From NCBI GenBank assembly GCA_900544845.1, contig UQWV01000043.1, positions 1 to 16,002 of the forward strand: a stretch of 16,002 nt of DNA, given 5' to 3'. Positions 6,380 to 12,707 of the stretch are shown here, in pieces. Under the pieces are notes generated by a model that was not told where the DNA came from, did not search any database, and saw only the letters and a program-made list of their open reading frames with translations. The first letter of the stretch is position 1, and every line of letters starts with the position of its first letter. The position numbers and the translations under genes were made by a program. The stretch is from an uncultured Collinsella sp. (lineage in GTDB: Bacteria; Actinomycetota; Coriobacteriia; Coriobacteriales; Coriobacteriaceae).

Positions 6380-6721
6380 TAACACCCGGCCGCGCCCGAG
6401 TCCGAGCGCCACGACGCCGTCGAGCGCAACTGGCGCAAGTTCGTGGCCGACTCCATGGAGGACGAGATATCCGGCATCATCGAGGCCGAGAGGCTGAAGG
6501 CCGAGCCGACGCGCGACCTCATGCACGAGGCGTTCGAGGTCGGCGGCGTGCCGCAGGAGGGCACCGCCGTGACGAGGGTCATGCCGCCCGGCTCGCGCTT
6601 CGGCGCGAAGGCCGAGGCGAGGGACAGACAACGCCACCGCGTGGCCGACCTGCTGTCCGGGTTCTACCGCAAGTACCGAAGCCTGACGGCCCACTACCCA
6701 ATCGAGCTTCCCGAGGATTAG
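6380..6721 (+). pseudogene. hsdR: C-terminal remnant of type I restriction enzyme subunit R
   Basis: The plus frame from about 6380 to TAG 6719-6721 encodes roughly 113 residues. It starts APESERHDAVERNWRKFV and continues with IIEAERLKAEPTRDLMHEAFEVGGV, TAVTRVMPPGSRFG and a final helix VADLLSGFYRKY. The order (EEKLK...TR.fi..af..G, TGT.i...mPP.SRF, then a terminal helix) is that of the HsdR C-terminal domain, which contacts the methylase/specificity core. The nuclease and helicase parts of this roughly 1,000-aa protein are absent, and a TAA lies in frame at 6379. The piece is visibly richer in GC than its surroundings. No hsdM or hsdS is present. It is probably the relic of a restriction cargo replaced by the ABC-F segment. 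Confidence 0.7.
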
Positions 6722-6733
6722 AAAGACAGCATG

Positions 6734-6775
6734 TAGGCCCTAATGATTCGCATTATCTCGAATCATTAGGGCCTA
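6734..6775. terminator. Perfect 17-bp stem-loop between convergent genes
   Basis: Arms 6734-6750 and 6759-6775 pair perfectly (17 bp) around an 8-nt loop. It lies between the HsdR remnant (plus) and the sortase gene (minus), so it may be a shared bidirectional terminator. Neither side has a strong T-run. A relic of a small palindromic repeat is an alternative. Confidence 0.55.
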
Positions 6776-6827
6776 TTCCTGAGTTCAAGAAATCATGACT
6801 ATATTCTAGGAAGGACATCTGCCTTAA

Positions 6828-7523
6828 TCAAAATGCTCTCCTGCAAACTAAAACGCTGCGGTATCGATCACCGCCAATCGCGGAAGAGCATGTCACCAAA
6901 GTGATAACAGAGTCGGACCCAGCGGAATCTGACTTCGCGCTAGCGTGCTCGGACAAAGAATTAAGCCAGGCCTTGAAGTCTGGCTCTCCAGCAAAGTCAA
7001 ATCGTAGAAGCAAATCAAATTTTTTAGGCACTCTCAAGCCGAACAACGGCCTATAGCGAGTGGTATTGCCATTTGCGTTCGTGAATGTCACGGCTCCAAT
7101 ATTTGCAAAACAATCCGTCCGATAACAATTCTGGAGCTCGGTAAAGCCAAGGTTTCCATATCCCATGTTATGGGCGTACACGAGCATATTCGTACTTGAT
7201 GGCGATGAGCCTTCAGCTAAAAACGGACACCCGGAGAATGACGGCAAGCGATCGAAACCGTGATTGAGGTAGAGCCCGTTAAGGTCACCCTGGCGGCATG
7301 AGACAACGGGCGTTGAGATCGAGGTCCTTTCGACCGTAAGCCAACCGGCATAGTCCGGGTTCTCATCTTTTAGAGACGCGCCGCCGTCTGCTTGCGCTTT
7401 CTGCTCAGCCGCATTTGCGACATGTTGCGAGCTCCTGCTTGATGCGACTGCACCAACGACACAGACAATATGGACGCAAGGGCTTTTTCCTTCCAAAAAA
7501 ACAGGGTTAGAAATTGACCTCAT
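6828..7523 (-). CDS. Class B sortase (SrtB-type transpeptidase)
   Basis: This is a 231-aa cysteine transpeptidase of the kind that attaches sorted proteins to peptidoglycan or pilin. The catalytic set is complete: H118 in LVYAHNM, C212 in ITLVTCS and R222 in DRYRSVLV. The N-terminal segment N55-P-D-Y-A-G-W61 and the YLNHGF motif (85-90) are typical of class B. The N-terminus is odd. Only a short hydrophobic stretch (about 16-28) stands in for the usual membrane anchor. The ATG lies inside a perfect 15-bp inverted repeat with a T-run, and no ribosome binding site is apparent. The 5' end may have been replaced by the repeat array at 7504-7684, so expression is doubtful. No protein with a sorting signal is seen in the window. 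Confidence 0.82.
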   Translation of the reverse strand: MRSISNPVFLEGKSPCVHIVCVVGAVASSRSSQHVANAAEQKAQADGGASLKDENPDYAGWLTVERTSISTPVVSCRQGDLNGLYLNHGFDRLPSFSGCPFLAEGSSPSSTNMLVYAHNMGYGNLGFTELQNCYRTDCFANIGAVTFTNANGNTTRYRPLFGLRVPKKFDLLLRFDFAGEPDFKAWLNSLSEHASAKSDSAGSDSVITLVTCSSAIGGDRYRSVLVCRRAF

Positions 7524-7538
7524 GTCAATTTCTAACCC
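7494..7538 (-). terminator. 15-bp perfect inverted repeat with T-run, overlapping the sortase start
   Basis: GGGTTAGAAATTGAC (7504-7518) and its exact complement (7524-7538) flank CTCAT. On the minus strand the stem is followed by TGTTTTTTT. This is the form of a rho-independent terminator for transcription coming from the right. It also buries the sortase start codon (7521-7523). Its core is one copy of the ATTGAC-N5-GTCAAT repeat. Confidence 0.6.
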
Positions 7539-7684
7539 TAGAAAGGATTGGCTTCATGTCAATAAAAATTGACTTCATGTCAATTTCGGTTGACCTCATG
7601 TCAATTTAAACCCACCCTCAAAAGGGGGCATCCAATTCCGCATATCCGCAGGTAAACAAGTTGCAAAATTGACATGAAGTCAAT
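7513..7684. repeat. Iteron-like array of ATTGAC-N5-GTCAAT sites
   Basis: Five 17-bp dyad sites are visible. Copy 1 (7513-7529) and copy 3 (7568-7584) are perfect. Copy 2 (7547-7563, ATTGGC arm) and copy 4 (7589-7605, GTTGAC arm) each have one change. Copy 5 (7668-7684) is perfect and inverted. Copies 2, 3 and 4 start exactly 21 bp apart, two helical turns. The central CTCAT or TTCAT gives each site a direction. The AT-rich tract at 7688-7720 adjoins the array. The layout resembles iterons beside an unwinding element in a replication origin, or a cooperative operator. It is not a CRISPR, because the spacing is too short. Confidence 0.75.
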
Positions 7685-7687
7685 TCC

Positions 7688-8037
7688 CCTTTTATATAGA
7701 TATATAAGTTATAGAAATAGGTGTGGGCTGCCGAATCGTCATGAAGCCCGCCCCACCACAGAGCCACTCGGTTGACCCTTCAATCCGCGCTCGAAGCTCG
7801 CGTTCAACGCCCTTCCAACAGCCTGGAGCTAGGCATGGAGCCCCTACGGCTATCGAAAGCGCGCAGAACGCTCGCACTCGCTCGGGCCGTCCCCTGCCCC
7901 CTCGGACGGATGGACGGACGCATCAACAATGATCCATCCGTCCGACCATCGGGACGCTATACCCCTCTACAGACAGCCCAGAATTATGGAATCCACGTGA
8001 TTTGAGGGGTACCGTTTTGGGTACTCGTGGGGTACAC
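7688..8037. other. Non-coding right part of the element
   Basis: The region starts with an AT-rich tract (7688-7720). No convincing gene follows: short open frames lack ribosome binding sites and have unnatural compositions. A 13-bp perfect inverted repeat (TCGGACGGATGGA at 7902-7914 and its complement at 7933-7945, 18-nt loop) is present. The region ends in the GGTAC triplet before the tRNA terminator. Confidence 0.5.
8008..8035 (+). repeat. Triplet of GGTAC direct repeats (right end)
   Basis: GGTAC occurs at 8008, 8020 and 8031 (spacing 12 and 11 bp), each preceded by extra G residues. It lies about 50-75 bp inside attR and mirrors the triplet at 648-677 near attL. Both triplets read in the same direction. 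Candidate arm-type integrase sites (inference). Confidence 0.55.
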
Positions 8038-8073
8038 AAAGAAAAAGGTCAGAGACAACACCGTCTCTGACCT
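8038..8073 (-). terminator. tRNA-Lys terminator supplied by the element
   Basis: GGTCAGAGAC (8047-8056) and GTCTCTGACC (8063-8072) form a perfect 10-bp stem with a 6-nt loop. On the minus strand it is followed by TTTTTCTTT. It lies 11 bp past the tRNA CCA end, inside the element. The element therefore brings a replacement for the terminator it displaced (451-481). Confidence 0.85.
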
Positions 8074-8083
8074 GCGAAAACTA

Positions 8084-8159
8084 TGGTGGGCCGTCAGGGG
8101 TTCGAACCCTGGACCTTGGGATTAAAAGTCCCCTGCTCTGCCAGCTGAGCTAACGGCCC
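8084..8159 (-). tRNA. tRNA-Lys (anticodon UUU)
   Basis: A complete 76-nt cloverleaf is readable on the minus strand. The acceptor GGGCCGT pairs with ACGGCCC, the D-arm is GCTC...GAGC, the anticodon loop is CTTTTAA (anticodon at 8126-8124) and the T-arm is CAGGG-TTCGAAC-CCCTG. The discriminator is A and CCA is encoded. The anticodon stem has one terminal G-A mismatch. The 5' part is chromosomal and the 3' part from 8128 downward is the element-supplied copy of the 44-bp repeat. Confidence 0.96.
8085..8128. repeat. attR, 44-bp direct repeat within intact tRNA-Lys
   Basis: Identical to 494-537. This copy completes the functional tRNA, so integration left the host with a working tRNA-Lys. The distance between the two copies sets the element length at 7,591 bp. 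Confidence 0.9.
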
Positions 8160-8168
8160 GCGGGAGGC

Positions 8169-8197
8169 ATTGTACCACGGTCTGGGACTATTCCCAA
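8169..8197 (-). promoter_or_regulatory. Promoter of tRNA-Lys
   Basis: On the minus strand TTGGGA (8197-8192), a 17-bp spacer and TACAAT (8174-8169) lie 9 bp before the tRNA 5' end. The -35 box overlaps the last codons of the aminopeptidase gene. Confidence 0.7.
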
Positions 8198-9468
8198 CTC
8201 CATTGGCCGTTCTGGAAAATCACAACTTCACGTCCATCAGGCGTAATGCCCGTAATATCGATGTCGTCCGTGCCGATCATAAAATCGACGTGCGTGCTCG
8301 AGACGTTAACACCATGCTCCAGGAGCTCCTCCTTAGACATGTCGTACCCACCCTCGATGCATTCGGGGAAACCGACACCTAGCGCGAGATGGCAGCTAGC
8401 GTTCTCGTCATAGAGCGTATCGTAGAACAGAACACCACTTTCGCGGATCGGCGTGTTCTTGGAAATGAGCGCGACCTCTCCCAGGTGAGCAGCGCCCTCG
8501 TCAGTATCGATGATACTTGCGAGCGTTGCCTTGCCCACGCGGGCGTCGTAGTCCACCACGCGGCCGCCCTCGAACTTAATCCAAAAATCGTCGACTTTAT
8601 TGCCGTGGTGGATGAGCGGCATGGCCGAGTACACGATACCGTCAGCGCGCATGCGATCGGGCGAAGTGAAGACTTCCTCGGTGGGAATGTTGGGGAAGAA
8701 GGGGTGCCCATCGGGCGTCTTGCCCTTGCCGCCGGCCCACTCGTGACCCTTCGTCATGCCAATCGTCAGATCGGTTCCATTTGCCGCGGTGTAATGCAGG
8801 CAGTCGAAACGATTGTCGTTCAGGAAACGCAGGTTCTTTTCGAATGCGGCGTCATGGAGCTCCCAGTCGCTCTCTGGGTCCTGGCCATCGGCGCGAGCGG
8901 TGTGCAGAATCGCATTCCACAGCTTATAGATTGCAACCTCATCGGCGTCTCCCGGGAACACCTCGCGCGCCCAAGCCACGACCGGAGCGCCGGCGATGCA
9001 CCACGGATTGATGTTGTAATCCAGTCCACGGCGGAAAACTTTGCACTGCGTGTTCTTTGCCTTAGAAGCTGCAGCGGGCTTAGCGGGATCGATGCCCTTA
9101 AGGGCGGCGGGGTCCGCACCCTCGATAAAGATAAAGCAGGCACCGTCCTGGGCCAGGGAATCCAGCTGCAGGCGCTTCCACTCGGGCGTCTGCTCAAAAT
9201 AGCTTTTCTCGACATGCTCGTACGTGAGCCTCGTCACGGCATCATCGGCCCAGATGACCGTCACGTGGCCGGCGCCGGCAGCATAGGCCTCCGCGACCAC
9301 CACGCGCGCAAACGGCGCGCACTCAACCGGAGACTGAACGACAACTTCCTGGCCGGGCTTAACGTTTACGCCCTTGCGGACAACCAGGCGCGCATAGTTT
9401 TTAATCTTGGGCTCCAGGGACTTCATACCCTCCAGGGCCTCTTCGACCGTCAGGGCAGCTCGAATCAT
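8188..9468 (-). CDS. M29-family metallo-aminopeptidase (AmpS/PepS type)
   Basis: This cytoplasmic exopeptidase removes N-terminal residues from peptides using two metal ions. The 426-aa length is typical. The metal and catalytic residues fit the family spacing: E265 (IPTEEVF), E331 (GEVALIS), H360 (ASCHLAL), and H393 and D395 (THVDFMI). E265 to E331 is 66 residues and E331 to H360 is 29, as in the Thermus enzyme. I chose the ATG at 9468 because GGAG lies 6 nt before it. An in-frame ATG at 9480 would add four residues but has no ribosome binding site. The upstream gene ends in a terminator (9500-9527), so this gene is probably transcribed alone. Its 3' end carries the -35 box of the tRNA-Lys promoter. 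Confidence 0.95.
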   Translation of the reverse strand: MIRAALTVEEALEGMKSLEPKIKNYARLVVRKGVNVKPGQEVVVQSPVECAPFARVVVAEAYAAGAGHVTVIWADDAVTRLTYEHVEKSYFEQTPEWKRLQLDSLAQDGACFIFIEGADPAALKGIDPAKPAAASKAKNTQCKVFRRGLDYNINPWCIAGAPVVAWAREVFPGDADEVAIYKLWNAILHTARADGQDPESDWELHDAAFEKNLRFLNDNRFDCLHYTAANGTDLTIGMTKGHEWAGGKGKTPDGHPFFPNIPTEEVFTSPDRMRADGIVYSAMPLIHHGNKVDDFWIKFEGGRVVDYDARVGKATLASIIDTDEGAAHLGEVALISKNTPIRESGVLFYDTLYDENASCHLALGVGFPECIEGGYDMSKEELLEHGVNVSSTHVDFMIGTDDIDITGITPDGREVVIFQNGQWSWE

Positions 9469-9494
9469 GTGCCACTCCATCTATCTATAGAACA

Positions 9495-9527
9495 GTAAAA
9501 AGGCGCGCCGCAAAAACGACGCGCCTT
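9495..9527 (-). terminator. Terminator of the purC operon
   Basis: AAGGCGCGCCG (9500-9510) and CGACGCGCCTT (9517-9527) form an 11-bp stem with one G-U pair. On the minus strand a T-run follows the stem (TTTTTACTG). It lies 30 bp after the stop of the small membrane protein gene. Confidence 0.8.
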
Positions 9528-9557
9528 ATATCTTAGCGATAAGTATGGATGCAAACG

Positions 9558-10133
9558 CTACTTCTTCTTGGAGTCCTTCTTGTCCTCCTCGGCAGCTGCG
9601 CGCTCGATAAGAGCGTTGAGCTTGTTCTCGGACATGCCCTCGGCCTGCGCGCGGTACATGTTGCGCAAGGGACGAATACGAGCGAAGTCGTAGATAAAGT
9701 CACCTAGGATGATGACATAGGACAAAACGATGCCGACCATCTGGACAGGGCTGGACACCATGCCAGCGGGAGCGAAGTACAGCGAGGCCCAAATTGCCAC
9801 GACGAGCACCATGCCAATGGCGAGCACAATCCACCAGATGCGACGGCGCTTGGTGTAGTCCTCGTCCTGCTTGAGGAGGATATTCGACACCGTATAGATG
9901 CGGTCCTCCTTGGCGCGCTGCTTAGCCTTGCGGGCGCGCTTCTCCTCTTTAGAGAGGCCCTCGAGGTTCTCGCCCTTCTCGAGCTCTTTGCGGCGTGCCT
10001 TAGACGAAGCCGGCACGACGCGAACGGAGCTCGCTGCTTGGCGGGCGGGCTTAGCAGATGCGGCAGACTTGCGCGCAACCCCGGTAACTTCGTGGGATTG
10101 CGTGCGCTTGTTCGTGGCGCTACGGGTACTCAC
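9558..10133 (-). CDS. Small membrane protein, possibly DUF3043 family (191 aa)
   Basis: The N-terminal 98 residues are very basic and Ala/Ser-rich, with a charged helix (GLSKEEKRARKAKQRAKEDR), and are probably cytoplasmic. Two membrane segments follow, about 99-120 (WWIVLAIGMVLVVAIWASLYF) and 128-150 (QMVGIVLSYVIILGDFIYDF). The tail is acidic and basic (EEDKKDSKKK). This layout resembles the actinobacterial DUF3043 proteins, but I cannot confirm it by search. The function is unknown. The GTG start directly follows the purC stop (TAA then GTG), with GGAG inside the purC end, so the two are translationally coupled. Confidence 0.85.
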   Translation of the reverse strand: MSTRSATNKRTQSHEVTGVARKSAASAKPARQAASSVRVVPASSKARRKELEKGENLEGLSKEEKRARKAKQRAKEDRIYTVSNILLKQDEDYTKRRRIWWIVLAIGMVLVVAIWASLYFAPAGMVSSPVQMVGIVLSYVIILGDFIYDFARIRPLRNMYRAQAEGMSENKLNALIERAAAEEDKKDSKKK

Positions 10134-11021
10134 TTATGCGTTCTCCTTCATGCTTGTGAACTGGGAGCCCGTGATGATCTGGAAGGCCTCGCGATAGCGC
10201 TCGGACGTGCCATCGATGACCTCGGCGGGCAGGTGCGGGGTCTCCCCCGTCATATCCCAGTTGGCCTTGAGCCAATTGCGGACGAATTGCTTGTCGTAGC
10301 TAGGCTGGATCTTGCCCTCCTCGTAGCTGGCAGCAGGCCAGAAACGGCTGGAGTCGGGCGTGAGGCACTCGTCGATCAGCGTGACCTTGCCATCGATGAC
10401 ACCAAACTCGAACTTGGTGTCGGCAATGATGATGCCACGGGTCGCGGCGTACTCGGCAGCGGCCTTGTAGATCCTGAGGGACAGGTCGCGAATCTGCGCG
10501 GCGATGTCCTCACCCACGATCTCGCAGCAACGCTCAAACGAGATATTCTCGTCGTGGTCGCCGATCTCGGCCTTCGTGGACGGCGTGAACAGCGGCTCGG
10601 GAAGCTTTGAGGCCTCGGTCAGACCCTCGGGCAGCTGAATGCCGCAGACGGTGCCGTTCTCGTCATAGGTCTTCTTGCCCGAACCGGTCAGATAGCCGCG
10701 GACGATGCACTCGATAGGAATCGTCTGGGCCTTCTTAACCAGCATGGCGCGGCCAGCGAGGTAGTCACGATACTCAGCAAACTCCTCGGGGAAATCCGCC
10801 GGGTCGATGGAAACGAGATGGTTGGGGACGATGTCGGCAAACTTATCGAACCAGAATGCCGAGATGCGATTGAGCACCTCTCCCTTAAACGGAATCTCGT
10901 CGGGAAGAATGAAGTCGAACGCAGAAATGCGGTCGGTGGCGACCATCAGCAGGTTTTCACCGGCATCGTAAATATCACGAACCTTGCCACGGGAATCCGG
11001 ACGACGCTCCATCGTTGTCAC
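10134..11021 (-). CDS. purC: SAICAR synthetase (phosphoribosylaminoimidazole-succinocarboxamide synthase)
   Basis: It joins CAIR and aspartate with ATP to give SAICAR, a late step of IMP synthesis. Recognisable motifs are SRGKVRDIYD at the N-terminus, ATDRISAFD, IECIVRGYLTGSGKK and the catalytic region IIIADTKFEFG followed by DECLTPDSSRFW. The length (295 aa) is that of the longer bacterial and yeast-like form. I prefer the GTG at 11021, which has AGGAG 8 nt upstream. A GTG at 11030 overlaps that same sequence, and an ATG at 11012 is also possible. PurB, the next enzyme in the pathway, is encoded about 4 kb away on the same strand but in a separate transcription unit. Confidence 0.97.
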   Translation of the reverse strand: MTTMERRPDSRGKVRDIYDAGENLLMVATDRISAFDFILPDEIPFKGEVLNRISAFWFDKFADIVPNHLVSIDPADFPEEFAEYRDYLAGRAMLVKKAQTIPIECIVRGYLTGSGKKTYDENGTVCGIQLPEGLTEASKLPEPLFTPSTKAEIGDHDENISFERCCEIVGEDIAAQIRDLSLRIYKAAAEYAATRGIIIADTKFEFGVIDGKVTLIDECLTPDSSRFWPAASYEEGKIQPSYDKQFVRNWLKANWDMTGETPHLPAEVIDGTSERYREAFQIITGSQFTSMKENA

Positions 11022-11130
11022 GTGAGTCACTCCTTACCAAAATACGACAGTAATGCGGGTTCTTTCCCGCACGTTTTCGCAAACTCGGAGCGGCAGGGAC
11101 GCGGCCCCTCCTTCACCGAATAGCGAAAAG

Positions 11131-12696
11131 CTAGTGCTCCATTGTAGTAGATGCCGCGTCCGCCGTGTGCTCGCGGGGCAGATGAATTGTAAAAGTCGTA
11201 CCCTTTCCAAGCTCCGACTCCACGGATATGTAGCCATGGTGACGCTCGACGATCTGCTTGGTCACGGCGAGGCCGACGCCCAGGCCGCCAGCTTCGCGGG
11301 CGCGGCTGGCATCGGCGCGCCAAAACCGCCCGAAAATGCGCGACAGATCGTCCTTGGCAATACCGATGCCGGTATCAGAAACGGCAATGCTGACGTGCCT
11401 GCGGTCACTGAGCACCGACACCACGACCCAACCGCCCTCGGGGGTGTAGCGCATGGCGTTGCTCATGAGGTTGATAACACATTGCGTGATCATGTCGGGA
11501 TCGGCCTCGACGACATCGTCGTGCCCTTGGGTTTCATCTGCAAAGCGAAGACGAAGGTCACGGTCGGCAAACAGACGCTCCTGGCCGTTCACAATCGATC
11601 GCACGAACGGAACCATGTCCACCGGTTCTAGATTGAGCGGAGCCGTGCTGTTTTCCATACGCGATAGGTCGAGCATCTGCTGCACCAGACGAGCCAGGCG
11701 ACGCGTCTCGGAAGCAACGGTCTCCAAATGCTCATCGTCGGTGGGATACACGCCATCCTGCATGGCCTCGACCGTTGCGAGCATGGCCATAAGCGGCGTG
11801 CGAAGCTCGTGTGCAACGTCTGAGGTCAGGCGCTTCTCGTGTTTCATATCCTTCTCGAGCGAGGTGGCCATCTCATCGAAGGTCTCACCCAGCTGATCGA
11901 TCTCATCATCACCGCGCAGCCCCGTGCGAGCCGACAGGTCGCCGTCACGGATTTGCTTTGCGGTACTGGTGATGCGATGAATCGGTTTGGTGAGCATGCG
12001 CGACACGAGCGATCCGATAACGACCGAAATGCAGATTGCAACAACCGCGGCGAGGGCCATGGCGTTAAAGGTCTTCTCCCTAAACGCAGAGTCCGCCTTG
12101 GTGAGCAGAGCGTCGGAGCCGATGGCCCACAGCTTTACCTGTCCGGCATGCTCGCCGGAAGACGTTACAATCTCGACGTTAGCAACGCTATCGGAGTCGG
12201 TTGGAGCAGACGAGACCGGGCTATGCGATGCCCTCTTGCCGCTCGTGTCGTCGGTCGTAGCCTGGTTTTCGCGTACATCGGCGGTGGCGCTTGCCGAGGG
12301 CCAGGAATCGTCATAAACGATCACACCCTTTTTATTGACGACCTGCATGCCCAGATCGTCGGAAACCAAACTCGACGTTGCGACCGTGCGCAGTTCTCCC
12401 GCGGTCCAAGAGCCGTTTTCCTCATATGAGGTCGCCAACTTCTCGGCAGCGGAATTTGCGATTTCGACGATATTGGAGCGTGTGTAATCCGAAAAGACCG
12501 TGCCCCACACAACAGAGACAACGCCCACCAGCACCAATACCGTCATGAGCGATGTCAGAGCAAAAGCAAGTGCCATGCGCGAGGGATAGCTCATCGTTGG
12601 CCGTGAGTCGGAACGAGGCGTGTTCCAACTAGCCTTGGAACCCGCCTCGCTCTCCTGCTTGTGCTTTTGTCCGATTTCAAAGCGCGCAGGTGTCAT
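11131..12696 (-). CDS. Membrane sensor histidine kinase (HAMP, HisKA, HATPase)
   Basis: This 521-aa kinase pairs with the response regulator encoded 11 bp upstream. It has a cytoplasmic N-terminal tail (1-40), a membrane segment (about 41-66) and an extracytoplasmic sensor region (67-208) with a long Ser/Thr/Asp-rich low-complexity insert (about 134-172). A second membrane segment (209-231) and a HAMP domain (232-285) follow. The H-box DVAHELRTPL has phospho-acceptor H296, the N-box NLMSNAMRYTP has N413, and the G1 and G2 boxes are DTGIGI (441-446) and GGLGVGL (470-476). The architecture is BaeS/MprB-like. The signal is unknown. The N-terminal tail of about 40 residues is longer than usual, and Met35 is a possible later start. 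About 100 bp without an obvious terminator separates it from purC. Confidence 0.95.
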   Translation of the reverse strand: MTPARFEIGQKHKQESEAGSKASWNTPRSDSRPTMSYPSRMALAFALTSLMTVLVLVGVVSVVWGTVFSDYTRSNIVEIANSAAEKLATSYEENGSWTAGELRTVATSSLVSDDLGMQVVNKKGVIVYDDSWPSASATADVRENQATTDDTSGKRASHSPVSSAPTDSDSVANVEIVTSSGEHAGQVKLWAIGSDALLTKADSAFREKTFNAMALAAVVAICISVVIGSLVSRMLTKPIHRITSTAKQIRDGDLSARTGLRGDDEIDQLGETFDEMATSLEKDMKHEKRLTSDVAHELRTPLMAMLATVEAMQDGVYPTDDEHLETVASETRRLARLVQQMLDLSRMENSTAPLNLEPVDMVPFVRSIVNGQERLFADRDLRLRFADETQGHDDVVEADPDMITQCVINLMSNAMRYTPEGGWVVVSVLSDRRHVSIAVSDTGIGIAKDDLSRIFGRFWRADASRAREAGGLGVGLAVTKQIVERHHGYISVESELGKGTTFTIHLPREHTADAASTTMEH

Positions 12697-12707
12697 ATGT
12701 GATTTCC

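Noticed and set aside
6358..6798. 146-codon Arg-rich plus frame over the hsdR remnant
   Set aside because: The other plus frame matches the HsdR C-terminal domain; the Arg-rich frame is an out-of-phase reading of GC-rich DNA.
7513..7684. CRISPR array
   Set aside because: Repeats are 17-bp dyads at 21-bp spacing with almost no spacer, one copy is inverted, and no cas gene is present.
7692..8005. Short open frames in the right part of the element
   Set aside because: They have no ribosome binding sites and low-complexity, unlikely compositions, and they overlap inverted repeats and the GGTAC array.
8389..9498. 369-codon plus-strand open frame opposite the aminopeptidase gene
   Set aside because: It is an antisense shadow; the minus-strand gene has complete catalytic residues.
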